Below, piece by piece: positions 1 through 10,500 of a DNA stretch of 57,696 bases. Below the pieces are notes generated by a model. That model saw nothing but the letters and a program-made list of their open reading frames with translations. It ran no database searches and was not told the DNA's origin. Every line of letters begins with the position of its first letter. Positions within the stretch are counted from its first letter, which is position 1. The stretch lies in contig JAFVTW010000011.1 of assembly GCA_017503005.1 (NCBI GenBank), positions 1 through 57,696 on the forward strand. Reading direction: 5' to 3'. Source of the stretch: Clostridia bacterium (GTDB lineage Bacteria > Bacillota > Clostridia > Christensenellales > UBA1242). Position numbers and translations under genes: made by a program.

Positions 1-82
1 AATATAATATTTCCCTAAACCAATTATATTTTTTTTATATATCTAAGTCAAACATATAATCAAACATTTCAACAAAAATAAA

Positions 83-115
83 AAAACAACCATCGAAATG
101 GTTGTTTTATTTTTA
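83..115 (-). terminator. Intrinsic terminator of acpP
   Basis: Read on the minus strand, an 11-bp stem (83-93 with 98-108) with a 4-base loop is followed by a T-rich run. It lies about 20 bases past the acpP stop codon and so ends the minus-strand unit. Confidence 0.85.
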
Positions 116-127
116 ATTTTAAAAAAA

Positions 128-361
128 CTATTTAGCTTGGTTAGCTTCAATGATTTTAACAATGTCATCAACAGTTTTTAATTTAATTGCTTCTTCATCA
201 CTAACTGTTACATTAAATTCATCTTCTAAAGTCATAAGCAACTCTACCAAATCTAATGAGTCAGCACCTAAATCTTCTAAAATTCTAGACTTAGCTTGGA
301 TTCTTTCTTCTTTAATACCTAGTTGGGCAGAAAGCAAACTTTTAACTTTTTCTAATACCAT
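128..361 (-). CDS. acpP: Acyl carrier protein
   Basis: Carrier of growing acyl chains in fatty acid synthesis; cytoplasmic. The 77-residue length is typical of bacterial ACP, and the phosphopantetheine attachment motif GADSLDLVELLM is present, the Ser lying near residue 36. The acidic helix-rich composition also fits. The ATG at 361 has a GGAGGAA ribosome binding site. It is the last gene of a minus-strand run (unknown protein, YwmB-like, M23, ACP) and is separated from the M23 gene by about 90 bases, so it may have its own promoter. No other fatty acid synthesis genes are adjacent, which is unusual but not rare for acpP. Confidence 0.96.
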   Translation of the reverse strand: MVLEKVKSLLSAQLGIKEERIQAKSRILEDLGADSLDLVELLMTLEDEFNVTVSDEEAIKLKTVDDIVKIIEANQAK

Positions 362-452
362 GAGTTCCTCCTCAACATTTGCTAATCTAATTATAAAAAT
401 TAAAAGATTGTTTGTAAAGCGAATAAATCTAACTTTTAAATTTTAGACAAAA

Positions 453-1034
453 TTATTTTGATTCTAAATTTAGATATGTTGATGGATCAATCTTTACATT
501 GTCTTGAGTAACTTCAAAGTGTAAGTGATTACCTAAGTTTAATTCGTTAGCAGCAGTACTGCTCACCTTGCCTATAACACTACCTTTAGAAATAGTATCA
601 CCAACTTTTACTTTTACATCAGAAGCTAGACTAGAATAATGTGTCTTCAAATTATTGTTGTGTTTCAAAACAACTACAGTTCCATCTAAATAATTTGTAT
701 ATACATCTTCTACTACCCCGTCTAGACATGCAAACACTTCGCTACCTTCAGCAGCTGTAAAACATATACCCTTATGGGCCTCCCACTGCTTAAGAGTATT
801 GTTGTATACCAAACTAGTATCATTGTAGTCTTTTGCGACAGTATATGTTAGTAATGGACTATAAAAACTAATCGGCTCATTATTTACAACTGGTGTATTG
901 TTGTCAGTTTGTGTGGTGTTGTTGGCAGAAAGTATAAGTATAATGCTCACTACAACCATAATAACTGACAGTGCAATAATATAGCCGTACCTTTTTAAAA
1001 AGTCCACAACCATCTCTTTTTTGCTTTGTTTCAT
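453..1034 (-). CDS. SpoIIQ-like M23 (LytM) domain membrane protein, altered zinc site
   Basis: About 193 residues: a short cytoplasmic N-terminus, one membrane segment (about 18-37), a linker, and an extracellular M23/LytM domain (about 80-185). The zinc-site motifs are HKGIC (87-91) and HLH (170-172), with the additional His in the KTHYSS segment (132). Active M23 enzymes have HxxxD in the first motif; here the Asp is Cys. The size and single N-terminal anchor resemble SpoIIQ, the forespore partner of SpoIIIAH, and the neighbour upstream looks like YwmB, which in Bacillota often sits near spoIID/spoIIQ. The ATG at 1034 is preferred because GGAGG lies 8 bases upstream; the GTG five codons earlier overlaps that site. 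It could instead be a generic cell-wall endopeptidase or a non-catalytic scaffold. Confidence 0.8.
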   Translation of the reverse strand: MKQSKKEMVVDFLKRYGYIIALSVIMVVVSIILILSANNTTQTDNNTPVVNNEPISFYSPLLTYTVAKDYNDTSLVYNNTLKQWEAHKGICFTAAEGSEVFACLDGVVEDVYTNYLDGTVVVLKHNNNLKTHYSSLASDVKVKVGDTISKGSVIGKVSSTAANELNLGNHLHFEVTQDNVKIDPSTYLNLESK

Positions 1035-1100
1035 TCTAAAATCCTCCACTATTTGTTAGTAAAATAGTTGACCAGATTTTGATTTTTATACATACAAATT

Positions 1101-1562
1101 TCAAAAACCTTGCAAAATTAGTGGATATCCTATTAACATTTTTGGCCCAGATTTATATATTTGAATATTTATTTTTGTGCTATTAGAAAAGATACTAGTA
1201 GGCAACTTATTAGTATGTCCAGTAATCAATACTCCATCATTTATTTCTACTGTTTCTAAAATATTTAAGCTTAAAGCACCAACAATATCTTCTATAGAAT
1301 ATTCATTTGATACTAGCAAGCACTCTCCTGCTATGCTAGATAATTTATCTATAATACAACCCACATCATTTATATCTACACACAATATCTCGCCACAACC
1401 ATTTGGCATCGATCTGATATTTTCTAGGTTGCTTTTGCAATTTGAATATATGTAAATTCTTTCTATATCATTCTCAAATATATCGTGTAAGTACTCATAA
1501 CTAATAGCAGTATATGACAAAACTAAAGATATAAACAAAATAAAAACAAGTAACCTTTTCAT
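1101..1562 (-). CDS. YwmB-like secreted protein, short
   Basis: About 153 residues with an N-terminal hydrophobic segment (residues 2-20) that reads as a signal peptide or anchor. The last 45 residues resemble the C-terminus of B. subtilis YwmB as I remember it: a strand pair around VLITGHT, then KINIQI, then a final IGYPLI strand. YwmB (about 245 residues) is of uncertain function and is often found beside murA-spoIID. This copy lacks roughly 90 residues of the usual N-terminal part. The ATG at 1562 has GGAGG 5 bases upstream. Placement directly before the SpoIIQ-like gene supports the assignment, but similarity is weak and the family call is tentative. Confidence 0.5.
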   Translation of the reverse strand: MKRLLVFILFISLVLSYTAISYEYLHDIFENDIERIYIYSNCKSNLENIRSMPNGCGEILCVDINDVGCIIDKLSSIAGECLLVSNEYSIEDIVGALSLNILETVEINDGVLITGHTNKLPTSIFSNSTKINIQIYKSGPKMLIGYPLILQGF

Positions 1563-1599
1563 CTGTCCCTCCAACAAATGATTTACTTGTTTTTTATTT

Positions 1600-2730
1600 T
1601 TATACTATAAGACTATTCATAAGTCCCACATCTCTCAAAAATACAGAATACGAACACTTAGTATATGTCTCAGGTAAACTATTGACAGCTGTCAACAGTA
1701 CACTCGACGACATATACTTTTTTAAAAACACCCCATTGTCAAAATACAGTTTTTTAAACCTTGACACCAACTTTGATACTAATCCACTATATGTTTCAAA
1801 CACCGTCTTGAACGATGATTTTATATTTGTAAAATTATCTATATGTTCACCTAGATTGTCATCACAAACAAACGACCTATATATACTGCTAAGTGAAAAC
1901 TTATCATTACATCTTTTAGCAAAAGCCATTCTGTCGCCATAGCTAAACCCAACATCTTTACTTAATTCATCTGCATTTAATACAACCTTTAATGTTTTAA
2001 ATCCAATAATCATAGATATAGCACAGCTCTCGCCAAACCCGATATTTTTGTACCTATTTTTATTTATTATTGCACTAGATAGTCTATACACAAAACTATC
2101 TATATAGCTTTCATAATCAAGTAGCTCACTTACCCTACAACACAATTTAAATAACATTATTTTACCAAATCCTGTCCTCAAAACAGGTGTTGGAAGCTGT
2201 GTGAGGGAATGAATCACTTCTTCTAGTGCTAAAAGTTTGGCATTGTCGACATTATTAGAATACACAGCCTTACAAAACACCTGTTCCAAAATATAAAAGC
2301 TAATTGACGACAGCTGACCATAACAATTTGCTATTTTTTTATAATTACAACTACTTAAAACATTATAATCTGCCACCACATACTCATAATGTTTAAGCAA
2401 TAATGACAAATTAGGAGAATCTAGCACCAACATTTTATCAATATTTGCAGCACGAATATCTTCAATGCAGATATCGGTCGACATATTAATAATTAATCCC
2501 ACATCGTCCGTTATTTGTGCATTTACCAAATCTGTAGCACTGCCTAACCCATCACTCATATTTGGCACACATATCTTTTCAATATTTTTCACTTTTTGAC
2601 CTATTCTATCCAAAAACTCACCAAACAGATTGTCAGTATCACTATTTTTGATAACCAACAGCTTAAAATACTTATATTTCTTCTCTATTATATCTACAGC
2701 ATCATTTAATGATTTATAAAAATTTGTCAC
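1600..2730 (-). CDS. Unrecognised 376-residue protein
   Basis: A long open frame with normal composition and no signal peptide or membrane segment, heading the minus-strand run that continues into the YwmB-like and M23 genes (22 bases to the start of the 1577 open frame). Alternating helix and strand segments in the N-terminal third and a helical C-terminal two thirds are the only visible features. The general plan (alpha/beta N-domain, all-helical C-domain, a GFGES turn around residue 230) is vaguely like the dehydroquinate synthase/glycerol-1-phosphate dehydrogenase superfamily, but the NAD-binding and metal-binding motifs are not recognisable, so I do not assign a function. Confidence 0.65.
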   Translation of the reverse strand: MTNFYKSLNDAVDIIEKKYKYFKLLVIKNSDTDNLFGEFLDRIGQKVKNIEKICVPNMSDGLGSATDLVNAQITDDVGLIINMSTDICIEDIRAANIDKMLVLDSPNLSLLLKHYEYVVADYNVLSSCNYKKIANCYGQLSSISFYILEQVFCKAVYSNNVDNAKLLALEEVIHSLTQLPTPVLRTGFGKIMLFKLCCRVSELLDYESYIDSFVYRLSSAIINKNRYKNIGFGESCAISMIIGFKTLKVVLNADELSKDVGFSYGDRMAFAKRCNDKFSLSSIYRSFVCDDNLGEHIDNFTNIKSSFKTVFETYSGLVSKLVSRFKKLYFDNGVFLKKYMSSSVLLTAVNSLPETYTKCSYSVFLRDVGLMNSLIV

Positions 2731-2862
2731 AATATCACCTCTACAATATTGTACAACACAAAAACTTTAATCTATTGCAAAATAAGATTATATATTTGAC
2801 TTATTCTAATTTTATATATCGAAATAAGTATTTTTTTATAAAATATACAAATAGTAAAACAA

Positions 2863-4227
2863 ATGAAACACAATCAAGATATAAATAAAATCATTTTAAT
2901 AATCTTTATTTTTGTGTACTTACTATCAATTATGTGTGGGACAACCTACTGCTACCCTGCGGACATAATAAACGAAACCACAAACCAACACAAAATTCAA
3001 TCAGTTGTGGACTTGATAGAACAAAAAGAGTACAAAAAAGCACTAACTAATCTAGAACAAATAGAAAATATTGACCAGTGTATGTTTCAGTTTTACAAAA
3101 AACAACTAGCCGAACTATTAGAAAACTATAAAAAAATACTAATAGATGATGCTAATTACTATACAGCAAATGGAGATTTTGCATTTGCACTAAATCTACT
3201 AAACAATAAACAAAAATATTTTAAGGACGACAAAAACATACAAGCACTAATAGAACACAACTATAATCAAGTACGAAAGAATAAACTAACAGAATATGCC
3301 GGCAAAATCGCCATTTTAAACACAAACTGCCTCCTATCCTTCCCTTCTAAAGCACTAAATCCTAAAAACCCTTTATATGAGCAATTTGACAACAATCACA
3401 TAACCCCAAACGAATTTAAAAACATTTTATTTTCGCTATACTCAAACAATTATGTATTGGTTGACTTAAAATCTCTAACCCAACCAATATTTGTACCTGA
3501 AAACAAAAAACCCGTCGTTCTCACATTTACAAATTGCAGTTACGAAGATAAATACAAAAACAAAGGGCTTATAGACAAAATAATTTTGGATAGAAATGAC
3601 AATCTAGCCACATTCACCTCAAAACAAAAAATAGCTCAAAGAATAAGCTATGACAATGACTTTATTACCATACTAGAATCATTTATAAAAACATATCCAG
3701 ATTTTAGTCTAAACAATGCAAAAGGTACTATATGTATAAACGGTGCAGATGGCATTTTAGGATACAAAACACAAAAATCTAATGCTACTAGTAGGTTCGA
3801 AATAAAAAAGGCTCTGGAGGTCATAAATAGGCTTAAACAATCTGGCTGGTCATTTGCTTGTAATGGATACACTGGACAAAACTTCGAAAAAATAAATCAT
3901 ATTGAGTTTAGTAAAGAAGTATCTAGTTGGATAAATGAAGTAAAAAATATAATAGGAAATACAAATATTTTTGTATCAAACTGCAACTATGAATCACTTT
4001 CCACAAGTGTCAATGATAGATACAACCAAGAACTATTGAAAGAATATAAGTTTTCAATATATTTGCAGCCTAGCGATTCTTTCAACCACACAATCGAGGC
4101 AGAAACCTATATTTTTGATTATATAAATATAGGTGGTGAATTCCTTAGAAATTGCCCTCAAAACGAATTATTTGATCCCCAAAAGGTCTACGACCACCTA
4201 AACAGAAACAAACCGTACAACAAATAA
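2863..4227 (+). CDS. Polysaccharide-deacetylase-like exported protein, metal ligands lost
   Basis: 454 residues: N-terminal signal/anchor (about 9-30), a helical tetratricopeptide-like stretch (about 40-140) and a C-terminal domain (about 145-445) with the layout of a clostridial NodB-type deacetylase family (a PVVLTF strand, an LDRNDNLATFTS segment, then an HSYTH-like site). The metal and catalytic residues are changed: motif 1 reads TFTN at 221-224 where TFDD-type Asp residues are expected, and motif 2 reads NGYTG at 334-338 where HSYTH is expected. It is therefore probably not a working deacetylase and may bind glycan or act as a scaffold. The gene is transcribed divergently from the 2730 operon; no good Shine-Dalgarno is visible. 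Family assignment is from remembered motif order. Confidence 0.6.
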   Translation: MKHNQDINKIILIIFIFVYLLSIMCGTTYCYPADIINETTNQHKIQSVVDLIEQKEYKKALTNLEQIENIDQCMFQFYKKQLAELLENYKKILIDDANYYTANGDFAFALNLLNNKQKYFKDDKNIQALIEHNYNQVRKNKLTEYAGKIAILNTNCLLSFPSKALNPKNPLYEQFDNNHITPNEFKNILFSLYSNNYVLVDLKSLTQPIFVPENKKPVVLTFTNCSYEDKYKNKGLIDKIILDRNDNLATFTSKQKIAQRISYDNDFITILESFIKTYPDFSLNNAKGTICINGADGILGYKTQKSNATSRFEIKKALEVINRLKQSGWSFACNGYTGQNFEKINHIEFSKEVSSWINEVKNIIGNTNIFVSNCNYESLSTSVNDRYNQELLKEYKFSIYLQPSDSFNHTIEAETYIFDYINIGGEFLRNCPQNELFDPQKVYDHLNRNKPYNK

Positions 4228-4256
4228 AAAAGCATAGAATTATCTATGCTTTTTGT
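4226..4256. terminator. Bidirectional terminator between convergent genes
   Basis: An 8-bp core stem (4231-4238 with 4243-4250) is flanked by A and T runs on both sides, so it can stop both converging genes. The stop codon of the minus-strand gene lies in the loop. Confidence 0.85.
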
Positions 4257-5652
4257 TTTTTGTTGATTGTGGTTTAGAATTTAAAATTTCATATTCCATT
4301 TTTGTTTGTTTAATCTTTAGTGCTCTATTTTTCTTGTTGCCATATACAAAATCGTACACAATCACAATAGCACCTTGTAACAAGTAAATAAAGTAGTTCA
4401 TTATTCTCCAGAACAACATTGCCCAGAACAATGTTCCATCGGCAAATAAGCTAGCAAACAATGCACTAAATGAAATTTCGGCAACACCTGTACCACCTGG
4501 TATAGGAATGTATTTTGTAGCCAATTCTACTAATATAAATTTACTCAAAATCTCAAACATTATAGCTGTTGTAACACCATCATTAAATGTCAAATACAAC
4601 AAGAATGGTACAAATGATTTGGCCACTACAATAGCCGCAGAACAGAACAATGAAACAATTGTAATCCACAAACTAGAAACATAATGTTTTGTACTCTTTT
4701 GATACTCCAAAATTGTTCTCATATATTTATTGAAAGACAATCTGTAATCTTTAACAAAGTGAAGTTTTTGACCTAATTTTAGACAGAACATAAGGCATTT
4801 TGGCATAAATCGCTTACTAATACCAAACAAGATAAGCATTGTCAAAATCAAACAAGAAATACACAAACTGATAATGCCCCAAACAACTAGTACTGTTTGA
4901 AGTTCTTCTCCAAACAAATTTGTATTAAATATAAGCACTACCAAAGATATCACAGAAAATGCTATATTATTAAATATTGCTTTTGTCAATGGTATACTTG
5001 TAGCCACACCACCATTTACACCCCTACTATGTAGATAGAAAATCTCAAATGGTTGGCCACCTGTAGCAAATGGTGTAATACAATCGTAGTATCTAGAAAG
5101 AGCTGTGGACTTGTAACACATTACAGGCCTAAACTGCTTGGTAGACTTGTACAATAATATGGTTGTACGAGCTGTTTCGATAAGCATTATAAATGCAAAC
5201 ACCAACAATGTATAAAATAAATAGCTATACTTAGTATTACCCTTCAAAATTTCCAAAGAAACAACACCAAAAGTATTGCTATGATATATAAGTACTAGGC
5301 CTAATACCACAATATTGACTATAAAGAATATAAGGTTTAACTTTTTAGTTTTCTTTTTTGATTGAGTCTCAACAACTTCTTTTGCATTCTCTAAATTAAG
5401 AATCTCTGCTTCGTCTTCAACCTTCTCTATTTCTTCTGTCAGTTCTTCTTCCGAAATAAAAACTTCTTCTTTGGCAACCTTAAATACAGTAGAATATTTA
5501 ATAGGGTTGTTGCTCTTTAACTTTTTAGAAGCCTGTTTGTTTCCTAATTTAATGTGTTCATTTTCGCGATTGCTAAAAAAGTACACACTAGCAGTGCTGT
5601 TCTTAGAAGGCTCATTAAATTGTTCTTCTTTGTTTTTTAGCATTATAAACAC
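4240..5652 (-). CDS. UPF0104/LPG_synthase_TM family membrane protein
   Basis: 470 residues: a charged, acidic cytoplasmic N-terminal region (1-105) followed by about eight membrane segments. The transmembrane part matches the flippase-like domain of MprF/AglD (PF03706): an ITPFATGGQPFEIF segment near residue 190 and the family signature YIPIPGGTGVAEISF near residue 380. It lacks the aminoacyl-transferase domain of MprF, so lysyl-lipid synthesis is unlikely; lipid or lipid-linked sugar translocation is the usual guess. The start is GTG at 5652, five bases after AAAGGA; an ATG three codons later is the alternative. The long acidic N-terminal extension is unusual for the family. Confidence 0.82.
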   Translation of the reverse strand: MFIMLKNKEEQFNEPSKNSTASVYFFSNRENEHIKLGNKQASKKLKSNNPIKYSTVFKVAKEEVFISEEELTEEIEKVEDEAEILNLENAKEVVETQSKKKTKKLNLIFFIVNIVVLGLVLIYHSNTFGVVSLEILKGNTKYSYLFYTLLVFAFIMLIETARTTILLYKSTKQFRPVMCYKSTALSRYYDCITPFATGGQPFEIFYLHSRGVNGGVATSIPLTKAIFNNIAFSVISLVVLIFNTNLFGEELQTVLVVWGIISLCISCLILTMLILFGISKRFMPKCLMFCLKLGQKLHFVKDYRLSFNKYMRTILEYQKSTKHYVSSLWITIVSLFCSAAIVVAKSFVPFLLYLTFNDGVTTAIMFEILSKFILVELATKYIPIPGGTGVAEISFSALFASLFADGTLFWAMLFWRIMNYFIYLLQGAIVIVYDFVYGNKKNRALKIKQTKMEYEILNSKPQSTKNKKHR

Positions 5653-5783
5653 ACGATTCCTTTACAAATTTCACAAAAAAGGTAATAGACACACGGTCCA
5701 TTATATTTTAATATAACATCTTAATATTTTTAAGTCAAACAATTATATTTTGATATATATATATTATTTATATATACAAACAA

Positions 5784-5812
5784 AAAAAGTAGGCATATAC
5801 CTACTTTTTATT
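5784..5812 (-). terminator. Terminator of the glmU-like/pth/mfd/parvulin operon
   Basis: A 10-bp stem (5784-5793 with 5800-5809) with a 6-base loop, followed on the minus strand by a T run, just downstream of the parvulin lipoprotein stop codon. Confidence 0.85.
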
Positions 5813-5815
5813 GTA

Positions 5816-7486
5816 TTATTTCTTTTCTTCTAACAATGTTAGGAATCTCTTTTCCCAGTATCTAATCTTTTCAACACCAGCACTCAAGTCAGCAACTTTA
5901 CTATTTAAAATTTCTGTAACTTTTGTAGAATTAGTATTGATAGCATCGTATTCTACATGGAATAATGTTTTTTCGCTAGATGGTTGAGTTTTGATATTGT
6001 ATAAAGCTTCCCATGTTAGATTTTCAATATTGCCATATTCTACAACATTTCTAACAGGACCCAAATTCATAATTACATGATAGCCATAGTCAGTCAAAAT
6101 AGGCTCACTAATAGCACCCAAACCTTCCTTATTGTGTAATCTTCTAGCTTCGTCAGCGAAAGGTTTAACCATTTGATCTTGCACATTTGTATCTAGGTTT
6201 ACAACATAGCCAAAGTCTTTATTCATAATACCTTCGTCATCGTTGTATCTATATAACATTGTATTGAAAGCTTTTGCTCTTTGTTCAAATTGAATTTCTG
6301 CATCATATTTGTTTACATTGTTTAGAATGTCTTGGTAAGCCAAAGTTGCATTTGTTTTCTTTTCTACACCATTGTCTAGATAAGTAACTACTGTATTGTC
6401 AATATCTTTAACTTCTGCAATTCTAGCATCGTAAACTTCTTTTGTAATAGAGTTTGATTTGTATAGTTTTTCTAATCTTTCAATTTCAGCTGTTTGAGCA
6501 TCTGAGAACTTGAATAAGATGTGTGTAACATATACATATTCATTTCCACTATTTGGGTGGTAGTAAACTGTAGAAGCATCACTAGCCATTGCTTTGTGGT
6601 AAGCAGCTTCGCCGTCTTTACCAGAATACAATTCGTAATCTCTTTTGTATTTTTCTTTGTAACTATCAACAGCAGCTTGAGAAACGATTTCTAAACCATC
6701 TTCTACAACTTCTTGATATTTAGAAATATATTTATTTTCTTCTAAAATACCGTATATACGGGCAATTTCTTTTTCGAATGCTTTTTCGTCTGTATAAGAT
6801 TTACCTAATTCTTCGTTGTTCTTTTGCAAATCAGCGATATATCTCTTCCAAGCTTCTGCACTGATATCCTCGTCTGTAGTAGCTTGTACAAATTCACCAG
6901 GATCGGTTGTATCTTGTTGCTCTTCTTCTTTTTCTACTGCTACAAGTTTGTATTTTAATTGAGCAGAGCCATTTACAACTTCTTCATAGTATTGTTTTTC
7001 TACTGTAGGTTCGTATGGTGTATATTCTGCACGAGTAACAGTAGTAGCAGGAGTTTCTTCTGTACTAGCTTCTTCTTTGATATCTCTATCCCACTCTACT
7101 CTAATTTCTGCTTCGTATGAAGCTAGAGTTGAATTGATATTTTCGTAGACTTGTCTTTTTAAAACATTCTTTTCTTCGGTGGTCAAACTGATTTCTTTTT
7201 TGATTTGTTCTACCAACAACTTTCTTTGAACCATAAGTTCTGCAGTTTGTTTTAAAACTTCTTCGCCTGTCATTTCTTGATCATTTTGCGCTAATTGATA
7301 ACCATAATTGTTGTATGCTTGTAACAAATCTTCCATAGTAAAGTCGTACTTGTTATTATTGTCATACACAATTTGTGCTACAGTTTGACTGTAATATTTG
7401 CTTGCATTAAGCTCAAATAAATTACAACCAGCAAACATTGTAACACTAAGTAGTAACGCAAAAACATAACTAAATAATTTTTTCAT
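5816..7486 (-). CDS. Parvulin-type peptidyl-prolyl isomerase lipoprotein (PrsA/SurA-like)
   Basis: 556 residues. A lipoprotein signal with lipobox FAGC (Cys21) anchors it outside the membrane. Residues about 30-100 form a SurA/PrsA-type N-terminal helical segment, followed by a long acidic, Glu/Thr-rich insert (about 140-210) and a C-terminal parvulin domain, recognisable by the YVYVTHILFKFS strand and later FGYVVNL, GAISEPILTDYGYHVIM strands. It is expected to fold exported proteins at the membrane. The gene follows mfd by about 100 bases, the usual pth-mfd-PPIase order in Bacillota. The parvulin domain carries a long insertion between its first strand and the FGYV strand, so isomerase activity is not certain. 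Confidence 0.88.
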   Translation of the reverse strand: MKKLFSYVFALLLSVTMFAGCNLFELNASKYYSQTVAQIVYDNNNKYDFTMEDLLQAYNNYGYQLAQNDQEMTGEEVLKQTAELMVQRKLLVEQIKKEISLTTEEKNVLKRQVYENINSTLASYEAEIRVEWDRDIKEEASTEETPATTVTRAEYTPYEPTVEKQYYEEVVNGSAQLKYKLVAVEKEEEQQDTTDPGEFVQATTDEDISAEAWKRYIADLQKNNEELGKSYTDEKAFEKEIARIYGILEENKYISKYQEVVEDGLEIVSQAAVDSYKEKYKRDYELYSGKDGEAAYHKAMASDASTVYYHPNSGNEYVYVTHILFKFSDAQTAEIERLEKLYKSNSITKEVYDARIAEVKDIDNTVVTYLDNGVEKKTNATLAYQDILNNVNKYDAEIQFEQRAKAFNTMLYRYNDDEGIMNKDFGYVVNLDTNVQDQMVKPFADEARRLHNKEGLGAISEPILTDYGYHVIMNLGPVRNVVEYGNIENLTWEALYNIKTQPSSEKTLFHVEYDAINTNSTKVTEILNSKVADLSAGVEKIRYWEKRFLTLLEEKK

Positions 7487-7586
7487 TTTTGCTCCAAAAT
7501 ATAGTAATAATATAATAATACTTTTTATAAAGTCCTAGGTATTGTACCAAATTTGAAATCATATTGCAACTAACTACATAATATTT

Positions 7587-10500
7587 TTAGGACATTAGTT
7601 TCAAAATTTGCACAATATTTTCTAAACTTATAAACAAATTACTGTCATTTTTTATTGTAAGTATAGGCAACTTTTCTAAATTTAATACTGCATCAAACTT
7701 ATTATCTGCCAAAACTGCACTAAAATTTTTTAGTAGTTTGTCGGTAGCTTCTTCAAATGTAAAAGTGGTTTGGTGCACCCCAATACTTATTCGCTTGATA
7801 TTTAGTTCTCCACAAGCATTTTTAATTCTAGCTATATACATCAAATTAATAACTTCGCTAGGGACTTCGCCAAAATTAAATTCTAACTTTTTGGCTAAAT
7901 TTTTGGCATCTTCCAAACTAGAAACTTTAGCTATTTCGGTATAAACTTCCATTCTGTTATTTGATGCTTCCACATAGTAAGATGGCAAGTTTGCATCAAA
8001 GTAACAATCAATCTTGACATCACTAACCTTAGCAATCTTTTCGCCCTTAATCTCTGCCATAGCCTCGTTTAATAGAGTAAGATACATACTATAACCTATG
8101 CTCTCTATATGCCCACTTTGCTCAGCACCAAATAGGCTACCTGCCCCTCTAATTTCTAGGTCTCTCATAGCTATTTTGTAACCATTACCCAAACCACTAT
8201 ACTCTACTATAGCACCTAATCGCTTGTAAGCATCAGGAGACAGTACCCTAGTCTTGTCGTAGCAGAAAATAGCATAAGCTTGTTTGTCACTTCTACCTAT
8301 TCTGCCTTTCAACTGATACAACTGACTAAGCCCCAACATGTCTGCATTGCAAACTATCAAGGTGTTTGCTCTAGGTAGGTCTACACCGTTCTCAATAAGT
8401 GTGGTACTTATAAGCACTTGAGTTTCACCATTGTATAGCTTAAAAATGGCATTTTCTAGGGTTTTTTCGTCCATTTGACCATGTGCGACATCTATAACAA
8501 CATCGGGTACCAAATTTCTAATTGCTTCTTTGAATTCATATATGGTTTCTACCCTATTGTATATAATCAAAACTTGTCCATCACGGTTAAGTTCTCTAGT
8601 AATAGCATTAGCCACAACAGAGTCTGAATATTCACACACACTAGTAATTACAGGCACTCTACCAAATGGAGGAGTCTCTATTACACTAGCATCTTTTACA
8701 CCTATAAGTGCAGAGTGTAATGTTCTAGGTATAGGTGTAGCAGATAGTGTAAGCACATCTATATTTGTCTTTAATTTTTTCAACTTTTCTTTGTGTTCTA
8801 CACCAAATCTTTGCTCTTCGTCTAGTATCAAAAGCCCTAGTTTTTTAGTTTTCACATCAGCACTCAAAAGTCTGTGTGTACCTATCAAAATGTCAACTTT
8901 GCCTTTCTCCAAATCTTCTAAAATTTGAGCTGATTCTTTCTTAGTCTTAAACCTATTTAGCACTTCGCAATTTACAGCAAACTCTTTAAGTCTGGTAGAG
9001 AAAGTGTTGTAGTGTTGCTGACTAAGTATTGTGGTAGGACACATAAGTAGCACTTGATATCCCGCCATCACAGCCTTAAATGCAGACCTAAGTGCAACCT
9101 CTGTTTTACCATACCCTACATCACCACAGATAAGTCTATCCATAGGCTTTGTGCTTTGCATATCATTTTTGACATCTTGGACAGCTTTGTCTTGGTCTGG
9201 TGTTAGATTAAAATGACAACTTTTCTCAAAGCTAACTTGAATATCGTCATCTTCTGGGAATTGTATGCCCTTGATTTTGCTTCTTTCGGCATATAGTTTC
9301 TTAAGGTCGAATGTAAGTTTTCTAATGCCTTCTTTAACCCTAAGCTTGGTCCTAACAAACTCTGTAGAACCTAATTTATTTATCTTGGGATTTTCACCGC
9401 CTACATACTTTGAAATAGAGTCAATGTTTTCTACAGGCAAAAACAACTTATCATTGTTTTTGTACTCAATTTCGATATAGTCTTTCTTTGCATTGTTTAG
9501 AGTAAGACTAGTAATTCCTACACATCTACCTATACCATAATTTACATGCACAACATAGTCGCCTACATCTGGCAAAAAGTTTCCAAAATCGCTAGATATA
9601 GCACTATTTTTTGTTTTTTGTTTTACTTGTTTTAGACCTATTATTACCAGTTTTTCGTCGTTAAAACCACACGACAAAGTACTAGATTTAGTAATCAGGT
9701 TTACACAATTTTTATTTATTTGACTAGCAGAAGAAATTACAACAGCAGACACATTTTTCGGCAAAAACATATCTTTCATTTTGTTTGCTAGTTCCCTAGA
9801 TTCGGCATATATAAGTACGGTATTACCCATCACTATTTGTCTAGCTACATCATTATAAATTGTAGACTTGTTGTACCCATAATTTATCTGTGGAGTTGTA
9901 GGTATATTAAACACTGCATGAGGCTTAAAAATATTATTTGCATTGTTGATATTTTGAAATGCAACTAGTCCAGCAGTAACACCTTTAAAATCAAATAGTT
10001 CTAGTTGGGTAAAATAAAAATCTTTGTGTTTTTCAGTAAGCAATCCACCTTTTATTTTCTCTTTAATTTCAGCTTTGGATTGTTTAAGAACACTTTCAAT
10101 TTCGTTTAGTATCAGTTTAGGATTATCAAAAGCAACTATACCATCATTAAAATATTCGAATATGGTATGGTTATATCCAGCTAGATACGGCTGAGCCCAT
10201 GTAGGAACTATACCTTGTTCTAAGTCAATATTTACACTAGACAAAGCAGAATTGTAGCTTTCTTCTGCCTCTCTGGTTTCAAACTTAATTTTTTCTGGAG
10301 CAATTTTACCAGAACCTAAATAATTTACACTGTACAAATTTACATAATCAAGCTCTGCAATAATTTGCTGTGTAGACAAATCAAATTGTCTAATAAATTC
10401 AATTTCTTCGTCAAAAATAGACACTTTGACTGGATTGTCTAAGTTGATAGGATATATAGTAAGCATATCACCTTTTAAACTAAATTCCATCTGTTCACTA

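Noticed and set aside
2796-2818. TTGACT-based promoter for the deacetylase-like gene
   Set aside because: A TTGACT occurs at 2796-2801 but no TATAAT-like element lies at 16-18 bases; not supported.
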